Origin: Faecalicatena sp. Marseille-Q4148
Lineage (GTDB): Bacteria; Bacillota; Clostridia; Lachnospirales; Lachnospiraceae
NCBI GenBank assembly: GCA_018228665.1
Contig: CP073692.1
Span: forward strand, 1,178,001 to 1,242,000
Length of the DNA stretch: 64,000 bases
Direction: 5' to 3'
Shown: one piece after another, positions 33,906 to 42,239 of the stretch
How the letters are laid out: every line of letters starts with the position of its first letter
Numbering within the stretch: position 1 is the stretch's first letter
Made by a program: the position numbers and the translations under genes
The notes under the pieces: model-generated
Databases searched by the model: none
Told to the model about the DNA's origin: nothing
What the model saw: the letters and a program-made list of their open reading frames with translations, nothing else

Positions 33906-35582
33906 TTAGCTCATCCTCCCGCTTTCCATTTGAATCACTTCATCTGCAATAGACATCGTTGATAATCTGTGAGATACAAGAACTACTGTACGGTCTTTTC
34001 TCTCCTGGTGAAGCGCCTTTAAGATTACCCCCTCATTCAGGCTGTCCAGATTACTCGTCGGTTCATCCAGAAGCATGATCGGCGCTCTGTGAAGAAATGC
34101 ACGGGCAATTCCTAATCTCTGCCGTTCTCCGCCGGACAGCGTGTCGCCAAGTTCTCCTACCTTTGTATCATATCCCTCCGGAAGTGTCTCGATAAAATCA
34201 TGGACTGCTGCCTTTTGACAAGCTTCTTTCAGTTCTTCCATCGTAGCATCCGGAGCTGCAATTCTTAAATTCTCTGCGATACTGTCTTTAAACAAATGCG
34301 TATCCTGGGTAACATAACTCTCATATGCCCGCAGAGATGACGTTTGGATGTTAGAAATCTCTTCTCCGGCAATCTCTATTTTACCCGCATCTGCATTCCA
34401 AAACCTCATTAACAATTTCAGAAGTGTTGACTTGCCGCTTCCGCTCTTTCCGACAATTCCGATAATATGATTTGGGTTCATCTTCCATGTTACTCCATCA
34501 AGAATTTTCTCTTTTTCATAGGAAAAACTCACATCCCGGCAATCAATCTCTGCCTCGCCTGAAAGTACCGTATAACCATCTCCCACATTCTCCGTTACAA
34601 CCGGCTCTTCTTCCAAAAGTTCTAATACCCTTCTTGCACTTGCCAGCGTTCCCTGAAGCGTACTTCCCAGATTTGCCAGCGCCACCACCGGCCCAAAAGA
34701 ACTGAACATCGCCGTTACTGCCAACACCATTTCTCCAAATCCAATCTTTCCTGCCTGATAGAAATAAGCCGACAGCCCGAACATTCCAAGGGAGAGAAGA
34801 AAAATTCCCGCTCCGGTCATTGCCATTCCAAAGCCCGCTGCGCGTTTCACATACCAATCCGCCTCCAGCATTTTTTCGGTTCGCTCTCCCATGCCTTTCT
34901 TTCGCGCTTCTCCGCAGCCATACTGAAGTACTTCCCGAAGTCCTCTCAGATTTTCTAATACATAGCTGCTCAAAGTTCCGGATAGATTCCGAAGTTTCTT
35001 TCCCCAATCCCTGCTTGTTCTGGAAATCCATACCGGAAGCACCGCTCCGATCAAAAGATATGCTCCCATCGCATACATCCCAAGCAGCGGATGAAGCATT
35101 CCAATATATCCTGTCATAATTACTGTCATCAAAACTGCAATCAACACCGGAGAAATCGTATGGGCAAAAAACACTTCCAACAATTCAATATCTGATGTAA
35201 TGACTGAAATCAAATTCCCCTTTTCTTTCCCTTCCAGTTTAGCCGGACATAATTTACGAAGCACTGTAAATACCCGATCTCGAATCATGGCAAGAATTTT
35301 AAATGCAATATAATGATTACACGTCTGTTCTGCATAGTGAAGAATCCCGCGAAGGATTGCCAGTATCGGAAGTAAGAGCATAACCATTTTCAGAGAGACT
35401 GCTGTCTCCCCAATTGCTGACAGCACCCCGTATGCGCCTAAAATTGTAATAAAGTTGGCACACAGAAATCCTGTCACGCCACAGATGACTGCCATTGCCA
35501 TCGTTCCTCCAAGCGGTTTTACAAGCCCTGTCAACTGCAGCATAATCTGAAAATTCGTCTTCTTTTGTATTGTTTTATACAT
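33906..35582 (-). CDS. CydC-like ABC exporter subunit
   Basis: The 558-residue half transporter (start ATG 35582, overlapping the partner's stop as ATGTATAA) has six membrane segments and an ATPase domain: GKSGSGKST, YVTQDTHLF, LSGGERQRLGIARAFL, PIMLLDEPTSNLD and VSHRLS. It pairs with the gene upstream as a CydDC-type heterodimer. CydDC exports thiols and haem-linked compounds; the promoter operator here suggests a role tied to iron or haem, which is inference. Confidence 0.88.
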   Translation of the reverse strand: MYKTIQKKTNFQIMLQLTGLVKPLGGTMAMAVICGVTGFLCANFITILGAYGVLSAIGETAVSLKMVMLLLPILAILRGILHYAEQTCNHYIAFKILAMIRDRVFTVLRKLCPAKLEGKEKGNLISVITSDIELLEVFFAHTISPVLIAVLMTVIMTGYIGMLHPLLGMYAMGAYLLIGAVLPVWISRTSRDWGKKLRNLSGTLSSYVLENLRGLREVLQYGCGEARKKGMGERTEKMLEADWYVKRAAGFGMAMTGAGIFLLSLGMFGLSAYFYQAGKIGFGEMVLAVTAMFSSFGPVVALANLGSTLQGTLASARRVLELLEEEPVVTENVGDGYTVLSGEAEIDCRDVSFSYEKEKILDGVTWKMNPNHIIGIVGKSGSGKSTLLKLLMRFWNADAGKIEIAGEEISNIQTSSLRAYESYVTQDTHLFKDSIAENLRIAAPDATMEELKEACQKAAVHDFIETLPEGYDTKVGELGDTLSGGERQRLGIARAFLHRAPIMLLDEPTSNLDSLNEGVILKALHQERKDRTVVLVSHRLSTMSIADEVIQMESGRMS

Positions 35583-37308
35583 ATCCTTTTCCTCCTGCAT
35601 ATTGTTCCAGTTCTTTCTGACTGTTCCACATCTTCGCATATGGACTGCACGAATCCAACAGTGCTTCATGGGTACCGCTTCCTACTATCTTCCCATGCTC
35701 CAACATATAAATCTGGTCTGCACAAACTGTATTAGCAAGCCTGTGTGAAATCATAAGTACCATTTTCTGCTTCGCCAGTTCCCGAATCACTTCCATAATC
35801 CGTTCTTCACTTTCCACATCAATATTACTCGTTGCCTCATCAAACACATATACCGGACTGTCATGGAGCAAGGCTCTCGCCAGCGCCAAACGCTGTCTTT
35901 GACCTCCGGAAAGATTCTCTCCCCGCTCTTTTAATATCGTATCCAGTCCATTTTGCGTCTTCAAAAACTCTGAAAGCTGAACGATTTCAAGCACACGCCA
36001 CAATTCTTCTTCTCCTGCATCTGCCTTAGCCATGCAGAGATTCTCCCGGACTGTTCCGCCGAATAGATAACTATTCATAGAAACAAGCGTAATCTTTTTC
36101 TGCAGTCCCTCTTCTGATAATTCACAGATTTCCTGTCCGCCAAAGTTCAGATTGCCCTCATATCCAGATATACGCTTACACAGAAGTGCTGCAATCGTAC
36201 TCTTTCCGCACCCGCTCTTTCCGACAAGCGCTGTAAACTGTCCCGGTTTCATCTGAAAATGAATCCCGTCAAGAACCGGTCGCTCCGCCTCATATGCAAA
36301 TGTAAGATTTTCTGCCGAAATATCAAATCGATCTTCCTGCACCATTTTCGCTTTGCTCATCTCTTCTTCCAGATCCAGCAGTCCAAAAATCTTATCGCTG
36401 GCTGCCATGCCGTTCATTGCCACATGAAAGAAAGATCCAAGCTGACGCATCGGAATAAAGAAATCGGCAGAAAGCAGCAGAATAGCAAACATTCCTCCGA
36501 TTCCGACAGCTCCCGCCTGAAATGCTTTCAAACCGGTAATAATTCCCGCTGCCGCCCCTCCAAGCGCCACAATATCCATTACGATAATGGAATTCAGCTG
36601 CATCTTCAATACCTTCATTGTCACAATCCGAAACTGCTCTGCCTCTTCGTTCATCTGCTGATGCCGTTTCGCATCCGCCTCATAGATTTTCAGTGTGGTA
36701 AGTCCCTGAAGGTTTTCCAAAAAACTATCGCCAAGTTTCGCATACTGCCCCCAGTACTTTCCAAGCAGCCGCTTCGCAACCTTTTGTACGCATATAATCG
36801 CGATCGGAATGAGCGGAACACAAAGAAGCAGTACAAAAGCTGCCTTCAGATGAATAAATGCCAATACGCCAAAGAGTGTAACCGGAGCAAGGAGACTGTA
36901 AAAAAGCTGTGGCAGATACTGTCCAAAATAGGTTTCCAACTGATCTACCCCTTCCACCGTTACCTGAATCACTTCTGCGGTAGATACCCTCCCGGAATAA
37001 GACGGTCCAAGCCGCAAAAGCTTATCATAAATCTTCGCCCGCAAGATTTTTTTCACATCCCGGCTGGCAAGAAAACTTTCCTTAGATGCCGCTCTCGTAC
37101 AAATAAACCGCAGCCCAACAGCCAACCCCATCACAAGCGCTCCAACACCAATCCCGCTCATTCTGTTATCATACAAGCGTTCTATCAAACTGCTGAGATA
37201 CAAAATAAGAATGATATTCGCACACAACGCCAGCCATTGATAAAATACATTTCTTTTAATATGTTTCATAGAATCTTTTGACAGTTGAATTAATCTCTTC
37301 TTAATCAT
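35575..37308 (-). CDS. CydD-like ABC exporter subunit
   Basis: The 577-residue half transporter starts at the ATG at 37308 after AAAGGAGAACG; the longer open frame upstream reads through the promoter. The ATPase domain has GKSGCGKST, LSGGQRQRLALARALL, PVYVFDEATSNID and ISHRLA. It is first in a three-gene operon with the CydC-like subunit and YbaN. Confidence 0.88.
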   Translation of the reverse strand: MIKKRLIQLSKDSMKHIKRNVFYQWLALCANIILILYLSSLIERLYDNRMSGIGVGALVMGLAVGLRFICTRAASKESFLASRDVKKILRAKIYDKLLRLGPSYSGRVSTAEVIQVTVEGVDQLETYFGQYLPQLFYSLLAPVTLFGVLAFIHLKAAFVLLLCVPLIPIAIICVQKVAKRLLGKYWGQYAKLGDSFLENLQGLTTLKIYEADAKRHQQMNEEAEQFRIVTMKVLKMQLNSIIVMDIVALGGAAAGIITGLKAFQAGAVGIGGMFAILLLSADFFIPMRQLGSFFHVAMNGMAASDKIFGLLDLEEEMSKAKMVQEDRFDISAENLTFAYEAERPVLDGIHFQMKPGQFTALVGKSGCGKSTIAALLCKRISGYEGNLNFGGQEICELSEEGLQKKITLVSMNSYLFGGTVRENLCMAKADAGEEELWRVLEIVQLSEFLKTQNGLDTILKERGENLSGGQRQRLALARALLHDSPVYVFDEATSNIDVESEERIMEVIRELAKQKMVLMISHRLANTVCADQIYMLEHGKIVGSGTHEALLDSCSPYAKMWNSQKELEQYAGGKGYV

Positions 37309-37323
37309 TTCGTTCTCCTTTAA

Positions 37324-37360
37324 GTTAGCTTTAGCTAATCTTTGGTTAGTATAAACTACC
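37324..37360. promoter_or_regulatory. Two adjacent operators GTTAGY-N4-RCTAMY before the ABC/YbaN operon
   Basis: GTTAGC-TTTA-GCTAAT (37324-37339) and GTTAGT-ATAA-ACTACC (37345-37360) share the 6+4+6 geometry and consensus of the operator at 20624-20639, each with one arm mismatch. The second overlaps the -10 box, the first lies between it and the start codon, consistent with repression. Confidence 0.65.
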
Positions 37361-37377
37361 TCGTTGGGATTTGTCAA
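37348..37377 (-). promoter_or_regulatory. Promoter of the ABC exporter/YbaN operon
   Basis: Minus-strand TTGACA (37372-37377), 18-base spacer, TATACT (37348-37353), inside the operator region. Confidence 0.7.
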
Positions 37378-37407
37378 GAAAAAAAATATTTATTGTTAAA
37401 ATACATA

Positions 37408-37445
37408 TGGGGTGGATACCACTCTTGGCTCCACCCCATTATTCC
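37408..37445. terminator. Terminator downstream of the anti-sigma gene
   Basis: TGGGGTGGA (37408-37416) pairs perfectly with TCCACCCCA (37430-37438), loop of 13; moderately T-rich on both sides. Confidence 0.7.
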
Positions 37446-37456
37446 GTTATTCTTTT

Positions 37457-38428
37457 TTATTCCTCCTCATCATCTTCTTCCTCATACTCCTCGTATTCCT
37501 CATCTGCATCCTCATCATGATCCTCTTCTACCACTTCAACCGTGTTTTCTTCTTCACTTCTGCTCTCCTCATATTCTTCCGCTGCTGCCTCATCTTCAGA
37601 TTCTTGTATACGCTCGTCTGATTTTTCCTCTTCTTCCCGGTCTTGTGTCTCCTGATCCGGGCTTTCTTCTTCCTCCTCTTCTTCGTCTTCAAATTCCTCT
37701 CTCTCTTCAGGATACAAATATTCTTTCAGCTCATCTAAAGTCTTGTTCGCGAGGTCTTCAAATTTCATCTGCGGATATTTCTTCAGGAGCTGCCGAACGA
37801 ATGCCGCTTTCCCCGGGCTAATTCCATGTACTTTTGCTTCCTCTTCCAATTGTGTATCTTGCTGCATTTGCTGTGCATATACTTTCCCGGCGCCAATATG
37901 AGCTTGCAAATACTGATCTGCCTCTCTTTCCAGTTTTCTGCACATCTCATCTGTTTTTTTCTTGTTCTTTCCCTCAACAGAAAGCAAAATCATATGTTTG
38001 TCTTTATTTAGATATCCTTTTTCCGTCATAGAGTCCAAGATGGCATTGAGTGCATCTTCAATATCCGCATGAGTTAGTTTCATTTCTTTTAAAACTTCAG
38101 CACCATCATCATTGTGGGCTTCTGCTTTCACAATTTTTTGTTTTCGATTGGTCTGCAGCTCTATACTTGGATTTACATCCAAATAAATAATTGATTCCAC
38201 AAAAATATTCTGATAACAATACAGGGCAATACACACTGCGAAACAGGCAGCAACCGCAGACAGCATCGTCATATTTATTTTTCTATGCTGCTTTCTTATC
38301 GGTACATCATCCAGATACCATTCATTTCCACATGCTTTTTCTACCGGTCTGTTCCAAATTTCTTCTGCGCGATCCGGCACCATCTCCTGAATTGCATCTC
38401 TTAAATGGTCTTCTATCTTTTTTTTCAT
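37457..38428 (-). CDS. RsgI-like anti-sigma factor with acidic C-terminal tail
   Basis: The 323-residue protein has a cytosolic N-terminal region, a membrane helix (residues 52-76, MLSAVAACFAVCIALYCYQN) and, just outside, the RsgI-type domain (IIYLDVNPSIELQTN and following YLNKDKHMILLSVEG). The last 80 residues are almost all Glu and Asp. Its ATG overlaps the sigma gene stop by four bases. Members hold a sigma factor at the membrane until an external cue arrives; RsgI domains are known to cleave themselves. The sensed ligand is unknown and the acidic tail could bind cations or wall polymers. Confidence 0.78.
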   Translation of the reverse strand: MKKKIEDHLRDAIQEMVPDRAEEIWNRPVEKACGNEWYLDDVPIRKQHRKINMTMLSAVAACFAVCIALYCYQNIFVESIIYLDVNPSIELQTNRKQKIVKAEAHNDDGAEVLKEMKLTHADIEDALNAILDSMTEKGYLNKDKHMILLSVEGKNKKKTDEMCRKLEREADQYLQAHIGAGKVYAQQMQQDTQLEEEAKVHGISPGKAAFVRQLLKKYPQMKFEDLANKTLDELKEYLYPEEREEFEDEEEEEEESPDQETQDREEEEKSDERIQESEDEAAAEEYEESRSEEENTVEVVEEDHDEDADEEYEEYEEEDDEEE

Positions 38429-39000
38429 AGTCTCCCCTCCAGTTGTCCCCGCAATTTCTTGAGACCTCTGTTATATTTTGATAAAATCGTAGACACAGGC
38501 ATATCCAGCAATGCACTGATTTCTCTGTGCTTCATTCCTGATACTGCATGCAGCACAATAATCTGACATTCTTCTTTTGACAGAACTTCAAATGCCGTCT
38601 CTAAAACAATCCTGTCTTCTCTGTCGGTTATCTGTCCAAAATCAATTGCCTCCTTCAGCTCTTCTTCCGGACAGGTAAACTGCCTCCTCTGCTGCCGATA
38701 TTTCATCAAACAGATATTTCTCGTAATCGTCAAAATCCATGCCAGCGGCTTCCCCTGCATCTGATACAAATGAGCCGCTCCTCTGATTTTCAGATAAGTC
38801 TCCTGCATTGCATCTTCTGCATCCATTTGATTATGCAGAATCGACAGTGAATACGCATATACTGCGCTTTTCGTTTGACAGTATAATGTACAAAATGCAT
38901 TTTGATCCCCTGCTCCTATTTTAGAAAATAGTGTTTCATCAATTTTCAACGTTTCTTTTTGTTTTGCTTCCTGATCAGCAATTTCAGCAAATAAAAGCAT
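38425..39000 (-). CDS. ECF-like sigma-70 family RNA polymerase sigma factor
   Basis: The 191-residue protein carries region 2 (YSLSILHNQMDAEDAMQETY) and region 4 (CQIIVLHAVSGMKHREISAL, then SKYNRGLKKLRGQ). Start ATG 39000 follows GAGGGGATTACT. It directs polymerase to an unknown regulon and is controlled by the RsgI-like protein encoded downstream and overlapping. Confidence 0.87.
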   Translation of the reverse strand: MLLFAEIADQEAKQKETLKIDETLFSKIGAGDQNAFCTLYCQTKSAVYAYSLSILHNQMDAEDAMQETYLKIRGAAHLYQMQGKPLAWILTITRNICLMKYRQQRRQFTCPEEELKEAIDFGQITDREDRIVLETAFEVLSKEECQIIVLHAVSGMKHREISALLDMPVSTILSKYNRGLKKLRGQLEGRL

Positions 39001-39032
39001 AGTAATCCCCTCAGTCTTTCTCTCTTGCTATC

Positions 39033-39062
39033 ATTATAGCTCGTTTTTCTCTCGCTGGACAA
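39033..39062 (-). promoter_or_regulatory. Candidate internal promoter of the sigma/anti-sigma pair
   Basis: Minus-strand TTGTCC (39057-39062), 18-base spacer, TATAAT (39033-39038), the latter overlapping the DUF4956 stop codon. It would keep the pair expressed after IS insertion upstream. Confidence 0.5.
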
Positions 39063-39702
39063 GCCCCATAATAATACACAAGTTTCCATTTCTGCAGCGC
39101 AGCTGATCAATAAATTCTTTTTCTTTCTTTACATCCCGAAGTTCAACACAATAGGATAATTCATACATCGTTCCCATATTGGTTGTTTTTACCCGTTCCA
39201 GTCGATGCTGTTTTGTATATTCCATAAATAAATCGTCAAAAATTCCCGCATAATCCAAATCTTCCGGAATCGTAATACGAAGCTGTCTTTCTTTTGATGA
39301 ACCAGTCCCAAAATGCAGTTTTTCAAGAAGAAATATAACGCTTCCCACGAATACCGTTATTCCAACTGCCAACGTCAAAAATCCCATGCCGGTCGCTAAA
39401 CCAATTGCCATCGCAAAAAAGATAAATCCAATTTCTCTTGCAGTTCCTGTCGCGCTCCTGAATCTTACCAGTCCAAATGCACCTAACACTGCAACGGATG
39501 TTCCCAAATTGCCATTTACAATCATAATAACTGACTGTACAAGCAGCGGCAGCACTGCTAAAATGACTGTAAAATGGCTATGAAAAGAATCCTCTCTTTT
39601 ATACAAACATGCAATTCCCATTCCGAGTACCAACGCTGTTATCATTGAAACGATCACTGCTTCTATTGAAAATGTTCCCACATGAAAAATACTTCTTAAC
39701 AT
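39034..39702 (-). CDS. DUF4956 membrane protein
   Basis: The 222-residue protein has four membrane segments and the family hallmark GAFGLVRFRSATGTAREIGF, then a cytosolic C-terminal domain of about 80 residues. DUF4956 genes commonly neighbour VTC-type polyphosphate polymerase and CotH genes, and are thought to serve in phosphate polymer handling. Its ATG overlaps the original stop of the VTC gene, now displaced by an IS. AGGAGG lies upstream. Confidence 0.85.
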   Translation of the reverse strand: MLRSIFHVGTFSIEAVIVSMITALVLGMGIACLYKREDSFHSHFTVILAVLPLLVQSVIMIVNGNLGTSVAVLGAFGLVRFRSATGTAREIGFIFFAMAIGLATGMGFLTLAVGITVFVGSVIFLLEKLHFGTGSSKERQLRITIPEDLDYAGIFDDLFMEYTKQHRLERVKTTNMGTMYELSYCVELRDVKKEKEFIDQLRCRNGNLCIIMGLVQREKNEL

Positions 39703-39790
39703 ACTTCTTTCCTCCTTATTTCATTCCAATTTTCCATTCTGTGCACCATCATTTCTTCAAAATGAAATGCTCCTCTTTCTTTTTTATAAA
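39703..39790 (-). pseudogene. Detached 3' end of the VTC polymerase gene
   Basis: After the 9-base target duplication the minus strand reads KERGAFHFEE, MMVHRMENWN and EIRRKEVC, then TAA overlapping the DUF4956 ATG. Joining this to the VTC gene at the duplicated bases gives one uninterrupted frame (IYK|KERGAF), so these 28 codons are the original C-terminus, cut off by the IS. Confidence 0.8.
39782..39790. repeat. Target-site duplication, left copy (TTTTATAAA)
   Basis: The nine bases TTTTATAAA at 39782-39790 recur at 41558-41566, immediately outside the TAGG...CCTA ends of the IS. Confidence 0.8.
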
Positions 39791-39792
39791 TA

Positions 39793-39836
39793 GGCGTTTG
39801 CGAAACGCCGCAAGCCGCATAAATACGGCATTTTTT
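39793..39836 (+). terminator. Hairpins at the left end of the second IS
   Basis: GGCGTTT-GCG-AAACGCC (39793-39809) overlaps the inverted end; GCCG-N8-CGGC (39814-39829) is followed by ATTTTTTG. Probably protects the transposase gene from outside transcription. Confidence 0.55.
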
Positions 39837-39869
39837 GTTGCTCAAAAGCAAATAACTCCTCACTGGATA

Positions 39870-39878
39870 TGGTATAAT
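39870..39878 (+). promoter_or_regulatory. Extended -10 promoter of the transposase gene
   Basis: TGGTATAAT (39870-39878) is an extended -10 element about 55 bases upstream of the transposase ATG. Confidence 0.5.
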
Positions 39879-39932
39879 AGAGTTGCCAAAAACTAAAATC
39901 CGCAATCCAAGAAAGGAGTTATTCTAATACCT

Positions 39933-41405
39933 ATGATACCATATAAACAGCTTTCTTTGGCAGATATTTTTTCGGATTGCCAAGATAAATTTGAAAATGA
40001 CAAACCTGCATTTCTTTCTCTATTGGAAACTCATATCGATTTGGATGAGTTTATTCCGATTTCTTTCAGAAATCATTTTTATGCATCAACGGGACGAACC
40101 CGTAAATACCCTTTACAAGCTTTTTTGTGGGCTTTGATCATCCAACGTATTTTCTCCATCCCTACGGATCAACTTCTTTTGACTTTTCTCACTTACTCAA
40201 AACCTCTTCGTGAATTTTGTGGTTTTACCAAAGTCCCAGACGCTTCCAAAATAACCCGCTTCAAACAGGACTTTTTAGGTGACCTGCAGCTTGTTTTCGA
40301 TAAACTTGTTGATGTTACTGAGCCTATCTGTCAGGCAATTGACTCTGCAAAAGCGGATATGACTATCTTTGATTCTTCCGGTATTGAAGCATTCGTTACA
40401 GAAAATAATCCAAAGTATGCTAACAGAATTATCAAACAGCTTAAAGCTTATGCAAAAACTCAGGGATTTGATAAATCTTACGACCCCTACAAAGCTGCTT
40501 ATGGTTCCATGCCTTCCCATGCTTCTGCTAACCCTGAAATCAAACAACTTTATATCAATGGCCATTTTTGCTATGTTTTCAAATTTGGCATTGTTACCAA
40601 TGGGCTGGGAATTATTCGTCATATCTCTTTTTATAATAAAGACTTTATGTATGCACATCCTGATATTATTATCGAAAAGAAATCCGACTCCCCTGATGAG
40701 GATAAAAGTGTTCATGATTCAAAGCTTTTGATTCCGACACTCAAAGACTTCTTTTCCAAACATCCACTGATTAATCCGAAAACTTTCCTTGGAGATGCAG
40801 CTTTCGATACCACACAGCTCTATAAGAGCCTTCTTACTGGTAACACTTTTGGTAATGACAAACATTTCGCCAAAGCTTATATTCCACTGAATGCAAGATC
40901 CGGACTTGAACATCCAGACTATACCATCAATGAAGATGGTATCCCCTGCTGTCCTCATGACCCTTCGCTTTCTATGAAGTACGAATGCACTTCTAAACTA
41001 AGAAACGGTATTACCAGATTCAAGTTTGTCTGTCCCAAAATGAAGTGGGCTTACGATAAATCTACCAGAAAATCCTATCGGCAATGCTGTTGCAAAACTC
41101 CCTGTACCACATCAAGAGGTGGTCGTATGGTTTATATCTATCCTGAAAAGAATCTGCGTGCTTATCCCGGAACGATTCGCGGAACCGAAGAATGGGATAA
41201 TACCTACAAAATCAGGACTGTTGTGGAAAGAAACATCAATCACATCAAGGATAATCTTTGTCTTGCAGGACGCCGAACCCAGAATGAGAGGACTTTGTAT
41301 GTGGATTTAATTCTTGCAGGTATTACACAACTCATCAGTGTCGTTCTTGCAGATAAAATCAAACATCACGAATACATTCGAAGTTTAAAACCTCTCATAG
41401 CATAG
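39933..41405 (+). CDS. DDE transposase of the second IS
   Basis: The 490-residue protein has a DUF772-like N-terminal domain (RKYPLQAFLWALIIQRIFSI, DASKITRFKQDF), a catalytic core with MTIFDSSGIEAFV (first Asp) and KTFLGDAAFDTTQLY (second Asp), and a late Glu in IRTVVERNINHIKDNL. It is related to the IS1182/IS5-like supergroup but distinct from the transposase at 12-14 kb. AAAGGAG is 14 bases upstream of the ATG. It looks intact. Confidence 0.88.
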   Translation: MIPYKQLSLADIFSDCQDKFENDKPAFLSLLETHIDLDEFIPISFRNHFYASTGRTRKYPLQAFLWALIIQRIFSIPTDQLLLTFLTYSKPLREFCGFTKVPDASKITRFKQDFLGDLQLVFDKLVDVTEPICQAIDSAKADMTIFDSSGIEAFVTENNPKYANRIIKQLKAYAKTQGFDKSYDPYKAAYGSMPSHASANPEIKQLYINGHFCYVFKFGIVTNGLGIIRHISFYNKDFMYAHPDIIIEKKSDSPDEDKSVHDSKLLIPTLKDFFSKHPLINPKTFLGDAAFDTTQLYKSLLTGNTFGNDKHFAKAYIPLNARSGLEHPDYTINEDGIPCCPHDPSLSMKYECTSKLRNGITRFKFVCPKMKWAYDKSTRKSYRQCCCKTPCTTSRGGRMVYIYPEKNLRAYPGTIRGTEEWDNTYKIRTVVERNINHIKDNLCLAGRRTQNERTLYVDLILAGITQLISVVLADKIKHHEYIRSLKPLIA

Positions 41406-41516
41406 GACTTACCAACTCTATAAAGCCTAAGGCTTATTAAAGTGCGCCTAAACTGTCCGCTTACCCACATTTTATTCCAGAACTCGTGCAGAGCATGAAT
41501 TCATCCCTTTTCTTGT

Positions 41517-42227
41517 TCAAGATTGCAAACAAACTTCGTGAGTTTCGCAATTACCTATTTTATAAATATTTCCATATTTAGAAAATGAAGTAGAATAAAT
41601 ATCAAGATCCGATAAAAGTTTTGTAAACCACAGCGGCGTTGCTCCCATAATCTTACTTTCCATCAAATAAAACCCTTTAGGCAAAAGAAGCTCGCCCCAA
41701 TCTCCATTTTCCAACCCCACAAAATTTCTCCGACTCCTGATATTCTGATCAAACGTAATCCGAAATTGACTGTCTTCTTTACCGAACAATGCAATTCTGT
41801 CATAGGCAAGGTACAGGCTTTTCTCTAACGGATAACGCTTAAGAAAAAAATCAATTTCGTTAATGATTTGCCCCTCCATATTCGGGTGTATCCCTTTCTC
41901 CACATAGTCATAAGCCTCTTGTAATGTCAGTTCTATTCTTCGCTTATTGACTACTTTCCTGTATTTCTTTTTGATTTCCAAAAATACCTTCGAATCTAAT
42001 CCCGGAATTCCGTAACTTCTAAGCCTTAACTTTTCTTTATATTTCGGTTTTTCAATCGAACGTCTGATCAGCAGGTCATCCGGCGTATCATAGTAAATAT
42101 TACATATCGTATGTAAACCATATTGATCCTCTTCCATATACGGCTTTAATTGAGTCCTTAACTCTTCGTAAACCGTCTCCGGCATAAGATACTTTTTTTC
42201 ATACCGATTAAATACTGTCTGTGCCAT
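41517..42227 (-). CDS. VTC-type polyphosphate polymerase, 3' end replaced by an IS
   Basis: The 236-residue product keeps the VTC tunnel domain: FNRYEKKYLMP, the basic strands KEKLRLRSYG and EIKKKYRKVVNKRRIELTL, and SKIMGATPLWFTKLL near the end. These enzymes polymerise polyphosphate from nucleotide substrate. The last 13 residues (after IYK, at 41557) are encoded by the IS; the native protein would have been 251 residues. The domain core is complete, so the protein may still be active, but coupling to DUF4956 is lost. Confidence 0.85.
   Translation of the reverse strand: MAQTVFNRYEKKYLMPETVYEELRTQLKPYMEEDQYGLHTICNIYYDTPDDLLIRRSIEKPKYKEKLRLRSYGIPGLDSKVFLEIKKKYRKVVNKRRIELTLQEAYDYVEKGIHPNMEGQIINEIDFFLKRYPLEKSLYLAYDRIALFGKEDSQFRITFDQNIRSRRNFVGLENGDWGELLLPKGFYLMESKIMGATPLWFTKLLSDLDIYSTSFSKYGNIYKIGNCETHEVCLQS
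41558..41566. repeat. Target-site duplication, right copy (TTTTATAAA)
   Basis: Same nine bases as 39782-39790, within codons of the VTC gene. Confidence 0.8.
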
Positions 42228-42239
42228 ATGTTTTCTCCT

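Larger units (their letters stand above)
39791..41557. mobile_element. Second insertion sequence (1767 bp) inserted in the VTC gene
   Basis: The ends are imperfect inverted repeats: TAGGCGTTTGCGAAAC on the left and TAGGTAATTGCGAAAC as the complement of the right end, 13 of 16 positions equal. A 9-bp direct repeat flanks the element. One transposase gene fills it. Two hairpins (39793-39809 and 39814-39829 followed by T6) sit just inside the left end. Confidence 0.85.

Noticed and set aside
36259..37281. A 340-codon plus-strand frame opposite the CydD-like gene
   Set aside because: Antisense shadow of a clear ABC exporter gene; composition is that of reversed coding sequence.
39696..39905. A 69-codon minus-strand frame upstream of DUF4956
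   Set aside because: Its first half lies inside the IS; its second half is the detached C-terminus of the VTC gene, so it is not an independent gene.
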